Below are positions 40,967 through 51,794 of a stretch of 64,000 nt of DNA, one piece after another. The notes beneath the pieces were generated by a model, which was not told the DNA's origin, did no database searches, and saw only the letters and a list, made by a program, of their open reading frames with translations. The position numbers and the translations under genes were made by a program. Position 1 is the stretch's first letter; every line of letters starts with the position of its first letter. The DNA comes from Cristatella mucedo (Eukaryota > Bryozoa > Phylactolaemata > Cristatellidae): contig WPIO01000038.1 of the NCBI GenBank assembly GCA_009760855.2, forward strand, positions 957,001 to 1,021,000, given 5' to 3'.

Positions 40967-43900
40967 CTGGCAGAGCGGCTCGGGCGGCCCGTGAGTGACA
41001 GCCACGACAAGGCAAGCTGACGGTGCTATCGACCGAAGCGTTTGCGACCAATTACCCTGGCGGCAGCTATCGCTTCGGGGGGGGGACAAAGCCGAACGGG
41101 CGGGCGGGTGTGGTTCAATTGACTCGGTTACTCACTCCACACCCAGCGAGGATTCGCTGTTATCGATGCGTACCAGCAGACCATGGCCCGTGACGAACAT
41201 GAGGCAGCGGCGACCTGGCAAAACGAGGGCACCGAAGCTCATGCCCGCCCGGTGAGCGTCGCCTCCGTAGCCCTCCAGGCGTGAGAGCACTGGCAGGGCA
41301 CAGTACTGCCGGCTCTCTGCAGGCACGCAGCCGCTGCCGCCGACGCCCCCGCCACAGCTATCCCACTGAAACTGCAGATTCGCGAAGTGTCACATCGGAT
41401 CGCGCTGGCGACATGCACCCTCCGGTGGTCATCGTTGGTCTCAGCTGCGGCCCAATCGGCGGCTGCGAACGCCAGTTCGACGAGCGACGAGCGCCGACTC
41501 CAAGGGAAGCCGCTCTTCAGACCTTCGCTCGCTTGCAGCATGGCGTAGCGCCTGCGAACGAGCGGTAAAGAGAGCGGGCGCTACGGCCGAGACCGCAGCT
41601 CAAGTGCCATTGAGTTCGACCAGCCGCTCTCGGCGCACTTGACTGGGGCTCGAAGGTTTTCACAAGCTGTCACCGTCGCGAGAAAGGATTGTGACTCTTT
41701 GCAAACCATTTACGCTCTGGAATGTTCAAAATCCAATATAGCGGCTGTCCAATCTAGCAGCCATACTCAACGCTTAAATGAGTGTGCCGTAGATTTAAAT
41801 CGTTGACTTTTCGACAACTCACGTTCAGTCGAAAGTTGTTGACGCAAAGAAGCCACGTCTCTTACCATTGACGTGAACCACGCATGCATACACTTTTTTG
41901 TCATAACAGGTGTTTGTAGCCTTTGAATATCGCTCTTTCAACTTTCTCTCAATTCTTCCCCATCTATCTCTTTCTCTCTCCTCATCTCTCTTTCTCTCTC
42001 TCCTTCTCTGTCTATGTCTCTCTGTCTCTCTGTCTCCTTCTCTGTCTCTCTTCCTCTCTCTCTTTCTCTCTTATCTCTGTCCCTCATGGCCTGTTTTTTG
42101 TGGCTCTCTGTCTTACATATGAGTTTCGATTCTCAAGCCTTCAGCTGACTATCGTCGCTAGACAATATGCGTCTCATGCAGTGCTAGAGCGGCCAGCGCG
42201 AAGGTCGCAGGCCAAAGGTCGAAGGTCGCAGGCAGTGCCGAGACTTTGCACGGCCCCTGCCTTTCTCACAGGGCGAGCAGTCGCGCGAGCTCCGTCACCG
42301 GTGGCTAGGTGAAATGAGCCCGGCACCCTCTCGCTGCTTGCTTCCGAACGACGAGCGCACACAGAGAACCCACAGCGACTCTTTCTTTTCGTTTCTCAAA
42401 GAGAATGTAGAGAGGAAGCTGGGCTAGAAGAAGCGACGTCGGCGGAAAGATAACCGGAATGAGCTCTCGCGCGAGCGCTAGCCGATTTCGGACGACGAAC
42501 GTGCCACGCTCGGCAGCCTCGGTGACTAGGAAACGCCACTTGGCAAAACACCGCTCTCTACGCGCGCTCGCTGTGCGACTCCGCGAGCTGGAGCAGCAAA
42601 GAGAAGCCAGCGGTCTTCAAAGCTTTTTTAAGTTGAGCGTTTCTTGCTATTCGGCAGCGGCGAATAGAAATTCACCTCCGCCGCCGCCGCTCATTTCTCG
42701 TCGTTCTTCTCCGCCAATCAATTCCTCCCGCCTATACGAGACCGGTGCGACGGGGGCGACAGAGCGCATCCCTGACGGCGGCTGCTCGCTATGCGCAGCC
42801 GCTGCCCACCGGTCGTGTGCGGCGACAGTTGGCGGCAAGGTGCGACACTAGCCGCCAATGTTGACGCCTACAGCCATACTCGGCCAGTTCGTTCGGTAAT
42901 TCTCCGACTCGTGCCGAACCGCGTCTCGCCAACAGCAGCCGTGCGTGGGCTTCGAGCATGGCCGCCGCGACTCGCCGCCGCCCAAATGCAAACTCCTGCC
43001 GATTCACAGGAGAGTCGTGCTGCGTGACCTCGCGAGCGAATATCTAAATTCTCTCTGCGAAAGAGGTCAGCGCTTCCCGAATTGTCAATTCCCCCTCGGG
43101 CCATCCTTCCGCCGTCTACCGCCCACGAAGAGAAGCGGATAGGAAAGACGAACGTGCGACGGTGGGGAAAACAATTTCATTCGCACTCAAACGCATCACT
43201 TTCCGACCGCGCGAAAAGGTTCGCTCGCGGCCCATGCCTCGAAGCAGCTCAGGCGTGCCTCCGCTTTAATTGGTCCGCAGCGAATGACCAGCATCCTCCG
43301 CAGTCTTTCGACTGTCAATCGGCCATTTTTGTGGAACCCGCCCCGTGAGCCGCCCCTTCTCGCGCGCACCAATTGGCCATGCCTCTTGGCCCGGGACAAA
43401 GTCGCGCCAGCCGACGAGCCGGCGGTGACCGTCGACGACGACGACAACTACGGCGGATACGCCAGCGCGAGTGGCTTTCGAGTGGACGCTCTGCGCACCT
43501 ACCCCTCCCCGCTGCCGCCGCAGCCGCCATATTGGCGCCAGTCTTACCTGGTGGTGGCGTAGCAGAAGTCGTGCGGCTTAACGAAGAACTTCACGGCCAA
43601 CAGCAGATGCACGGGCGCCTGCCTGCAGCAGCAGCAGCATTGCCGGCGCACTCTGTTACGCAGGTTCAGCCATGATGAGCCACGAAACGGATTGCTGCAA
43701 GCGACCTGCAGGCCGAAGTAGTCCGTCTCTTCAATTCTCAGGCGGCGGCACACCTGCTGCAGGCGCGGCGACGGAGCGGCTCTGGGTGCACGTGAGCGAA
43801 AAGAACGAGATAGAATCCGAACGATGAGCGATAGAGAAAGCTATTGAACCCAGCAGAAAAATGTCTTCGCTCGAATATCTTCAACGGAGATAGATAAAGT

Positions 43901-45321
43901 GATCGTAGTTAGGGGACGCGTTCTGAGCTATCGTAGAATATACTCTGGCACACTACGTTTGTAGTGGCGGAACGAGGGGCAGGTGGGCATTTGCCACCTC
44001 CCCCCCCCATAGCGCGGTAACGACGTGGATCGCCCTGTACTCCTACGCCCAATCAACTGACCGGCAACGAAGGTAAGTCGTAAATCCACTCGAATAGCAT
44101 TCCCGAAGTGCGTGCCAGCTAAGCTCTGTGATTTTTCGCTATTCTGTTTCGTATAAAGTGAGTCTAGCCTTCTCCTACACGAAAATTTTGTGGATCTGAG
44201 CCCCAGAATAGAAATTCTGCAGGGTCCAGCCGCTTCTCAATGAAAATCCCGGCTCCGCCGTAATCGGATTAGCACTTTGCCTTCATTTATACTTATGTAC
44301 AGGTGCGCAGGGTATGTCTATTCACATACTCGGTACCTACATATCCCGGATTTCAAATTTCCACCTGCAGTTGAACGTTACACTGAAGACAGAGTCTTTA
44401 AACGATTTCAGGTTGTTTCGAGGGGCAGTCTAATATACCGAGCTAGGTGTTGATGGCAAGCTACGCGGGTGAAGAGCCTGCAGAGTGAATTCTTTACATC
44501 CACGACCAAGAGAAAAGGAAAATGGAGAAACCTAACAGTGAGTGACGGTGCATTGAGAGCAGTGTCCTGCTTGACAGGAAGCCTTTGATCAGAGAGAATT
44601 AATGTAACGTGGCAGCTGCGCCGCTCACGATGATATAGTATAATATAGTTAATGTGCATAGTGCCCTAAGATAACTTAATTTGTATTCAACGGCTTTACA
44701 TATGCCACGGAGTTCGAGCCCACGACCTCAGCCAAGCCTTGGTAAGGTCGAGCATCTTAACCTCTGGGTCAAATCAGTTCGGCGATAAGTCTCGCGGCTT
44801 TGAAGTTCGTAGTTCGTAATGGTTCGTAATAGAATTACACGGAGATAGACAGATCCTGTACAGGTGATCATGGTTTGATGACTATGAGAAGCACACAAAA
44901 ATCAATTCTCAGAAAACAGAATAGCATCGTCAAATTATATTATCAAAAAACTTGTCAATGACTGACATTTTGAAAACTGGCTTTAAGACTCAAAAAGAAA
45001 CTGGGTGATTTGATTTCCTATACTGGAACTCTGGCATCTAAAAAATCTCAGTTCGTAAATTTGTGCTGCCTGTTGCTCATATCAATCTAGTTGAAGCTGC
45101 GAGCAAATTGACTCGCTCACTCATACTGTGCATGTGTGAATTCGCTGCCGTACATGCTGGTTGTGAGCGCAGTTTAGTAGCTATTCGGAGGGTCAGTGCT
45201 TGTCAAAGGAGACAAGCTCAGCTTGTCTTACCTCATCCAGAATGTCTGAGCCTAGCGTAAATAGGCCGACACGAATTATTAAAGGCGCATCACTCACAGC
45301 GGTGGTCAGGTGGCAGAGCAT
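40709..45321 (-). CDS. MYLIP-like: Gene B: second MYLIP-like gene, FERM portion, 3' end unresolved
   Basis: The proposed exons are 45321-45232, 43753-43548, 41551-41419, 41371-41136 and 40966-40709. Splice phases run 0, 2, 0, 2, 2 and stay open for about 307 codons. The F1 lobe is close to MYLIP (VCRRLRIEETDYFGLQ, SSWLNLRNRV, AVKFFVKPHD). The F2 lobe starts well (YAMLQASEGLKSG), but the middle helices are shortened or unrecognisable. F3 is recognisable (LPVLSRLEGYGGD; VVAYWRLGRHVIICC; RLVVFSINSVGLAGALQHFF). Introns at the same sites and phases as gene A show common descent. The gene lies in GC- and CpG-rich DNA. The post-FERM and RING exons are not identified with confidence; LINEs occupy 34.7-38.6 kb downstream, and a decayed RING exon lies at 33.0-33.5 kb. 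Whether the gene is functional is open. Confidence 0.72.
41136..41371 (-). CDS. MYLIP-like: Gene B exon 3b (end of F2, start of F3)
   Basis: It encodes CALPVLSRLEGYGGD, then LMFVTGHGLLVRID, matching the MYLIP VLQIVSAMENYGIEW and LLIGVGPEGISI. The donor is GGA|GTGAGT in phase 2, the same phase as gene A exon 3. The acceptor CTGCAG at 41,374-41,372 is proposed to solve the frame change and is less sure. Confidence 0.68.
41419..41551 (-). CDS. MYLIP-like: Gene B exon 3a (FERM F2, first helices)
   Basis: The acceptor CGTTCGCAG supplies the G of the split arginine. The exon encodes RYAMLQASEGLKSG and SSLVELAFAAADWAAAE, matching the first two F2 helices of MYLIP and gene A. The right edge is uncertain: a donor GG|GTGCAT at 41,418 with a 47-nt (or 53-nt) intron restores the frame of the next block. 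A one-base frameshift would be the alternative. Confidence 0.6.
41938..42090. repeat. CT-rich tract in gene B intron
   Basis: Imperfect (CT)n with TGTCTC variants. The Ser/Leu-rich open frames over it are artefacts. Confidence 0.85.
42150..43540. other. GC- and CpG-rich stretch inside gene B intron 2
   Basis: CpG dinucleotides and GC are clearly denser here than in the flanking LINE-rich DNA. Open frames occur in most of the six frames, as expected from the composition, and none shows a motif. It may be a promoter-like island (sense, antisense or alternative) or simply a GC-rich domain. Confidence 0.4.
43548..43753 (-). CDS. MYLIP-like: Gene B exon 2 (FERM F1)
   Basis: The exon begins VCRRLRIEETDYFGLQ, one of the clearest MYLIP matches in the window, and ends CYATTR with the arginine split at donor CAG|GTAAG (phase 2). 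The acceptor is the tandem CTGCAGCAG (see findings); use of the first AG would add one glutamine. A run of five cysteines (RQCCCCCR) is unusual. Confidence 0.9.
43757..44394. other. Gene B intron 1 sequence, no feature
   Basis: Nothing recognisable apart from a short (C)n run near 44,000. Confidence 0.4.
44395..44690 (-). mobile_element. LINE family 1 remnant in gene B intron 1
   Basis: The minus-strand reading keeps RERRSCHVTLILSDQ and LPVKQ, corresponding to [23 protein letters not shown] of better copies. Heavily decayed. Confidence 0.65.
44691..44792 (-). mobile_element. tRNA-derived SINE type 2 head in gene B intron 1
   Basis: The plus-strand reading 'GAGTTCGAGCCCACGACCTC' then 'GGTAAGGTCGAGCATCTTAA' is the reverse of the SINE type 2 head. 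Confidence 0.6.
45232..45321 (-). CDS. MYLIP-like: Gene B exon 1
   Basis: The ATG at 45,321 begins MLCHLTTAV...GSDILDE, aligned residue by residue with the MYLIP start MLCYVTRPDAV...GEDCLNQ. The donor is GAG|GTAAGA in phase 0. It is only 30 codons long, and the frame runs on into the intron. Confidence 0.78.
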
Positions 45322-46319
45322 GACGAATCCCCGGTAGTCGTGGACACTGACAATCGATCACCAGCCTGTTCGATGGACTCAATACGCTGCAACGGGCATG
45401 AGTGTAGCCGTAAAATACTGGCACTCCAAGTTAGATTTACTCGCCTGTGAATACGAATTCAGCTTGAAAGTTATCCTCTTGAAGTTGCCTTGGAGGCTCG
45501 CTGTGGGTGGATTTGCTTCGTTGCATGTTTGCTTTGGCCTACATCGGTGCTGCTAAGAATCAGCGGTAAAGTTCAATTTTTTATATTAAAGCTTTCGATC
45601 AAATATCTTCCATAGCGTAGCTTGGTTTTACTTTGTCTAGCGCTTGATCGTCTGTTAACGTAATGGAATCATAGCAGAGCGACCCGAATTACAGGCGATG
45701 TCTTGTGGGTCCTCACACTTCTGCGGCACCTGGGGTGTCATCATCAATACCGTGTCAACCAATCAAAATTAATGGCAATGAATTTTCTCTAAGAATTTTA
45801 ATTTATAGAACCTTTACTTTGGTATTGTATCTTTCGAATGGAAGTTTGTGCGTTATGGTCACCCGTTCTTTACCGTGCTTTTCTCCCTCTATTAATCTAA
45901 TAACTAATTGAATGCCAGTTTATGGAGGGCTAAATTACGTATATAAATGGCCGGATGCCAGAACTTGACTTCGAACTTCATACAAAGAGTTGAGATCACC
46001 ACCAAGCTGCTCTGTTAGCTCAAGGTTAAGGCAAACGATATAATACGTTTTCTTTGTCCCTAATTCGGAGAGAATTCTCACTAAGCGCAAAGCTACCTAA
46101 GTAAGACATTTCGTTCCTCTGCTATCCACACACATACAGCACACACGGTGTGATGTCGGAAGCCCAGATGAAGCTGACAGAGGCCGACATGTTTCGAACC
46201 ATCGCTCGTCAACTGGCCATTGGTCCAAGTTTCCTGAGTTTCATGTCATTGGCCATATGGTCATTGGCTGGTTAGTGAAACAATACACACACGGTTCTAT
46301 GCAAAAATACTATTAGGGG
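45322..46319. other. Upstream of gene B; no clear promoter element
   Basis: This region includes a 40-codon plus-strand ATG frame at about 46,153-46,275 (MSEAQMKLTEADMFRTIARQ start) with a hydrophobic end. It is not assignable. No TATA-like element can be singled out. Confidence 0.3.
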
Positions 46320-46478
46320 ATTTAACCACCTCATTTTGAATAGCCAAAAAAAAGCCTTAACGGCTATCACCACAGCATGCAATTGGCAACAAAGTATCGC
46401 TCACTGCCGGATTCGAACCCATCGACCTCGGTCGTTAACAGCGAGCTCCTTTCCTGTTGGGTTACCACGACCCTGCAA
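46320..46478 (-). mobile_element. tRNA-derived SINE type 1
   Basis: A complete but diverged copy in reverse: tail GATTTAACCACCTCATTTTG, body GGCTATCACCACAGCATGCA, and a B-box with CCGGATTCGAACCC (plus-strand readings). Confidence 0.8.
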
Positions 46479-46544
46479 GGTAATGCAATTTATGTCAGTG
46501 TAACTTCAAAAAGCAATAAAAACTAAGTGGGTGTTCTGGAGGAG

Positions 46545-46843
46545 ATTATTCCATAGCATACTCAAAACTAAGTAGCTCTTGGTACGCATTCGGTAGCCCA
46601 CTGACCCCATCTCAGACAAAAAAAGAGAAAGTAAGAGGCATAGCCGAGTCAGAAGATTCGTTTATATAGCGAGTATCATGGAATTATCCACCCAGGACGG
46701 CTGGAAGTAATTGCCTTAGACGGCAGCAGGAGAGTAGATGTCATTTTGTAAAGAACTGTAGAGGAAAGGTAGACAGTCTAGGACTTGCAGAGCTAAAGCT
46801 TCTATCCCCGAAGGTCTTTAAGCAGAGAAATAAAACAGCTAAC
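46545..46843 (-). mobile_element. LINE family 2, decayed 3' part
   Basis: On the minus strand it resembles the family 2 C-terminal region (RTKSY... and PRLSTFPLQFF-like text) with low identity. It is directly followed by the ATT tail of the next family 1 copy. Confidence 0.6.
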
Positions 46844-46845
46844 TT

Positions 46846-48385
46846 ATAATAATAATAATAATAATAATAATTCACTTGATAAAGCGCCCTCAGAGAACTT
46901 AATCTCTCTCTAGGCGCTTTAAGTTTGCTGTAAAGTGAAATGCACTTGAATGGTAAGTAAAATCATGCTTGAAAAAAACAAACGAAATGAATAATATGGT
47001 TAGGGTGACATGCACAGGGTCAGCATGCAAATGTGGTTAGTGGCAGCATGCAGTGTCAGCACGCATGAGCACATCAAAGACGAATCACAGGGACTCACTA
47101 AATGCTGTCCTCAATAGGTGTGTTTTTAGGTTCCTTTTAAATGTGGTCAGGTCAGGGGATGTTCTGACGCAGGTCGGGAGGCAGTTCCAGGCTTTGGGAG
47201 CATATGAACTAAATGCACGGTCTCCAAAGGATTTAAGGTTTGTATGAGGTATTTATAGACTGTTGGATTCCGAAAAGCGGGTGGTACGATGCTTAACCTA
47301 ATGGGGTAATATATCTGACAGATAGGCTGGAGCCATAGAATGAAGGGACCTAAAAGTGAGGGACAAAACCTTGAAGTCAATACGTTGCTTGACTGGTAGC
47401 CAGTGCAGGTCGGCGAGAAGTGGAGTAATGTGGCAACTGCGACGCTCACGACAGACAGGCCTAGCTGCAGAGTTTTGCACCAGCTGCAATCGCCTGATCG
47501 CACATGCTGGTAGGCCAGTAAGCAGTGAGTTGCTGAAGTCGAGACGGGATGTCACGAATGCATGGACCAACTTGGACGTGGTATCCTTATCTAAACAAGC
47601 CCGAATTTTAGCAATGTTATGAAGCTGAAAATAGGCGGATTCGACTGTGGAGCCGATATTGTCGTCTAACGAGAGGTCGCTTTGGAATAGGACACCTAGA
47701 TTTCGAGCTGATTCAACTGGAGATATGCTGGCAGAGCCAATTTTGAGAGTCAGCCTTTCCAATCTCTGGATCACAATGGGTTTGCCCATAACTAGTAAGT
47801 TAGTTTTATCATCGTTTAGTTTTAGAAAATTTGCAGCCATCCATGTGCGGATGTCAGCAATGCATGCAGCTAGTGAGTTTAGAGAATTTGAGGTGCTCGA
47901 ATGCTGAGAGGGATCAAAGCAAAGGTACAACTGAGTGTCATCCGCATAGAAGTGAAAGCCTAGATTGTGCTTGGCAAACACATCAGCAAGAGGCTGAGTA
48001 TAAACCGTGAAAAGAACCGGACCTAGCACTGAGCCCTGAGGTACTCCATATTTCAGAGGTACTTCAGATGATCTTTGTCCATTCACGTCAATACTCTGGA
48101 GTCTCCCACTGAGATAGGACCTGGACCACTGCAGAGCAGTGGCAGTGATGCCCAGGCGAGATGAGAGGCGCTCTAGAAGAACTTTGTGATCGAAGGTATC
48201 AAAAGCTGCCGAAAGATCAAGCAAAACAAGCAGAGACACTCTACCCATGTCTGCATTCCTAAGTAGGTCGTTGTATACCCGAAGCAATGCTGACTCTGTG
48301 GAGTGATTAGCTCTAAAGCCAGACTGGAACTTACTAGCAAGGTGTGAGGTTTCGATATACGAGTTCAGCTCGTCCGCATTGCCCA
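46846..48385 (-). mobile_element. LINE family 1, 1.5-kb copy with uninterrupted RT frame
   Basis: After an ATT tail (46,846-46,872) and 3' UTR, a single minus-strand frame of 384 codons (47,298-48,452) runs without a stop from ADELNSYIETSHLASKF through [30 protein letters not shown] (catalytic YADD at about 47,948-47,937) and [16 protein letters not shown] to the normal ORF2 end YLSDILPH. It is 5'-truncated at 48,385, so the endonuclease and the first RT blocks are missing and it cannot move by itself. The first roughly 22 codons of the frame lie in a neighbouring family 2 scrap. Confidence 0.94.
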
Positions 48386-48660
48386 TGCAGGATCTTTGAG
48401 CACGAAGAGGCTGAAACACATGCACCAGTTCAGCTACGCATGAATGAACCAAGCTGTGGCGGGCTTTGTGAGTTAGTGTAAGAACTTAACTTTGTATTCG
48501 TTGATCAACCAACAGCCACCAAGGCCCTCTTTGGTTGCCATGCATCGTATGGTTTAGAAGGGTCAAATGTTACGTATACGTGAGTGTCGTTGGCATACAA
48601 TGAAAATCCAGATCTTTGAGCGGTGGTACCGCCTAGTGGGAGAGTATACACAATAGAGCC
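48386..48660 (-). mobile_element. LINE family 2 scrap fused to the family 1 truncation point
   Basis: The plus-strand reading GTGGCGGGCTTTGTGAGTTA, preceded by CTGAAACACATGCACCAGTT, corresponds to the family 2 C-terminal region. Its abrupt join at 48,385 is the family 1 insertion boundary. Confidence 0.7.
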
Positions 48661-48884
48661 TTGGACAAAAACCTGTGATTTTCAATAGTGTACGAGTTTA
48701 TTGTTACTAAGACTAATAATAAATAATAATAAAAGAAAAATACATGTATGCGGCATTCTGAGATAGGTGAATATTTTTCTGAGCACTTTGCTCTAGTTTG
48801 ACAGCCGAGGGTCATGTACTACTTCATACACTTCCACATATCTCGCTAAGTATAATCCATTTGTAGCTTGCTTCCTACGAAAAC

Positions 48885-48990
48885 CCGATCTTTATCCAGG
48901 CGCTTCGCATATGCCGCAGGTCTCAAGTCTTCGACCTTAGTCGTCAAGTCAAGTACCTAAACCTCTGGGCCCAACCATGGCGACTCACAT
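48885..48990 (-). mobile_element. tRNA-derived SINE type 2 head
   Basis: Reverse of the SINE type 2 head: GGTCTCAAGTCTTCGACCTT, then AAGTACCTAAACCTCTGGGC (plus-strand readings). Confidence 0.55.
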
Positions 48991-49454
48991 ATTTTTCTAT
49001 CGTCGGGATGTGAATTCTTTATCTAATCCCTGGACTGGAACAAGCAAATACACAAACTACGAGCAGCATTTGTAGCATTTTACGTGTGCAATGTCAAATA
49101 TTGAAGACCTGTTTCGTGTCATCGGCTCATCTATTCCTTTCCTTTATGGTCATCCTTTAATCCTTTGTCAAGAACAGCAGCTTTATCATGGTTCAGTTTA
49201 GCGAGTTGGTAAACAGGTGACAAGTGGACAAGCAGCGCTAAATCTGGCCAGCACAATGAGACACAAAACAACAGCGGGTTGGGAAAATAATGAGCCAGCT
49301 GTGAGATCTCGCGTCCGAACCCTTTGAAAGTGAAATCGTCTGCAACAAGAGGTCTTGTTCAGATCTTCTGCAAAGCCGAAGCCGTCGGTCTGATATAAGG
49401 CATGCTGCAAGGCTCACAACTATGGATATGAAAGCCAATTATATGCCCACTTCC

Positions 49455-49680
49455 TGGATTGTTGCTTAAAAAGTGGCATAATTATAATCTTAATAGTACA
49501 TTCATATGAAATCCTCACAGAAATCAACCTCTTTCTAGGAATTTTAGATTTTCTGAAAAGGAAGCCTGATCGGATGGTTGGTGGTAACATGCTCAATAAA
49601 CAACAGGAATAACATGGTTAGGGGCGACATGCCCAGGGTAGGCATGCAAGTACGGTTAGTAGCAGCCATCAGAAAAGTGA
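49455..49680 (-). mobile_element. LINE family 1, diverged 3' UTR
   Basis: It matches the AACATGGTTAGGGGCGACAT block and the surrounding 3' UTR. Both ends are eroded. Confidence 0.65.
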
Positions 49681-51339
49681 CACAGCATTTTTCAAGTGTT
49701 TTTTCGAGAACGCTCCAAAAAGTGCGCGTCCAGTTTCACGACACAGGCATGACGTTGGAATAGTGATAGGGCTTACTGAATAGCCCTCGCACTGAGAAAA
49801 AGCCATCCTCGCCTTGCTGAGGACTGCCACGGTTGCTAGCGGGAGCGAATAATGATAACTCAGATCTTCCTTAGAGGTAACAATATCCATGCCGTTAATG
49901 AGCAACGTACCTTTTGAGCAAACCAGGCTGGTCGTGTATCGCAGTCTACAGAAGTATCTCGATTTGTGACCGAGTAAGGCCGATCGAAGCTCAGCATGCC
50001 ATTGTAGTTGAGACTGTAGTTTCGCAGGCGCACTGTGTCATCTCTCGAGTATAGCCGCTAGCTCTTTTTTCGTTGGACTGCACCCACGAGTCTGCATAGT
50101 GAGATGATCAGCTTTTGTTTCTCGGGCTGGTAAGCTGTTACAAAGGAAATTTGCACGGTGGATAGAACTAGTTAGTTCCACGAAGAGATGAGGATCCAAG
50201 CAATGGCATGCACGACGATATTTTTCCAGACACCAGAGGAAAACTAGAGATCATAAAACTGCACTCGTAAACCACTTTTGAAAACCAAATAAAGCATTCA
50301 ACGGAGTAAAAACTAAAATCCGTGTTCTTCGGCATCCTCTTATCGGACATGGCAGCAAAAAAACGAGCCACGTCTAGACTCTGCAGCACTAAGCTGGCCT
50401 ACTCTACACACTGCTACAGTCGGCCGACTCGCTTCATCGCCACACTCTGCCTACACTTGCACACAACATTGAGCGGAAGCTGACAGCATTCAGCTTTGAG
50501 GTGCTCATTGATCTTGATCTTACGCACTCGGTTTTTCGGCGGTAACCGGTGAAATGGTTAACGTTAGTATGCCATTAGTCGCTTTCCATTTGGACACAAC
50601 AACGAGGCAACCTTCGATCGGTGGCTTGAAATTCTCCTGCTGCAATTGAGAGCTCGACATTGCGAAGCGAAGACTTTGGTCGACGGAAAGCGAATCAATA
50701 TAAAGTAATTCAGAATGTTAGTTTAGGTTAATCAGCTTTGATGCTTCACAAGGAGCCAAGACCCTTTAAAGAGAAGTGCAGCTGATGAGCAATACCATTA
50801 TGTGGCTATGCCCATCGATAACCCAATACAAAATGAGTACTGTGAGCATGACCAAACTTTTCCCACAGTAAACCTTAGCACTATTACATTCCTGCCAAAA
50901 TTGATTATATGTATTGCCTATCAATAATAACAAACCAGCACTGCAAAATTATCTCACTTTGCATCAAAAGATCGCATGTAAAGTGAATGCAAGTTTATTG
51001 TAAAGCTCAAAAGAAGACCATCAATGCTATCTTGTTGGTGGACTCGCTGCATAAGATATAGCTTAGAATGGCTGTACTTCCGACGTGGTTACTTCAACTT
51101 GCTTTTATTTCAAGGCGGTTATCACTGACGGACGTCAGGTTAAATCCACAGAGTAATCACCTGAAGTTACAGCTTAAACAACACGGTGAGTACTCTTTAA
51201 TTGCCTCAACACAGACATTACCGCCAGGTGCTGCCAGCCAGACCTCAAGCTAGTCTTGCAATACAAAGCATCTGTCTTCCATGTGATGAAAAACTTCCTT
51301 CCAAAAATGACAATAATAATACAAAGCGTTTGTATTACC
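49681..51339. other. No gene confidently seen
   Basis: Minus-strand frames at 49,669-49,905 and 50,168-50,389 lack motifs, and no repeat is recognised. This is one of the longest unassigned stretches in the window. Confidence 0.35.
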
Positions 51340-51470
51340 CTGAGTCTTAGCTAGTGGTAGGGTTCTTGCACTTCGCGACCAAAGCCATGGATTCGAGATC
51401 TGAAGCAGGCAGCTTCGTGTAGTCTCAACAAGTGGTAGAATGCTACGGCAACCCGCCACTATGTTTAGCA
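51340..51470 (+). mobile_element. Decayed tRNA-derived SINE
   Basis: GGTAGGGTTCTTGCACTTCG, then GCCATGGATTCGAGATCTG, resembles an eroded SINE type 1 A-box/B-box pair, followed by a degraded hairpin. Confidence 0.45.
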
Positions 51471-51504
51471 GGTGCAAGCGATGCTGTTTAACCACATACC
51501 TTAT

Positions 51505-51745
51505 ACATTTCCGTCATAAGAACTAAATCAATTCTTGGCACTTTGAATATGCTATACAGGAAGCACTGAAACGACGGTTTGGTAATGACATATACGGTTC
51601 ACCATGCGTATGCACCCAAATGACGTGTCTAGGGATTGAGCAAATTATGGTAAGAGCTGCTAGATTTTTAGCGAATTTTAAATGTTGTCACGTCGGAGGA
51701 TTTAAGTCGCTCCGTAAGAAGAGAGTGTGGAGTCACCCTTCATAG
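51505..51745 (-). mobile_element. LINE family 1, strongly diverged 3' UTR
   Basis: It retains the order of the 3' UTR words (CTTGGCACTTTGAATATGCT, AAATGTTGTCACGTCGGAGG) but with heavy decay. Confidence 0.5.
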
Positions 51746-51794
51746 TAACGCAGATATGGATCTAAAAAATAATAAATACATGTACATATACTTT

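Noticed and set aside
42150-43540. Multiple GC-rich ORFs (60-130 codons) as genes inside gene B intron 2
   Set aside because: Openness occurs in most frames because of GC richness, and no motif or consistent splice pattern was found.
46153-46278. 40-codon ORF with a hydrophobic C-terminus as a micro-protein exon
   Set aside because: A GTTAGTG donor-like site follows, but there is no recognisable partner exon or family.
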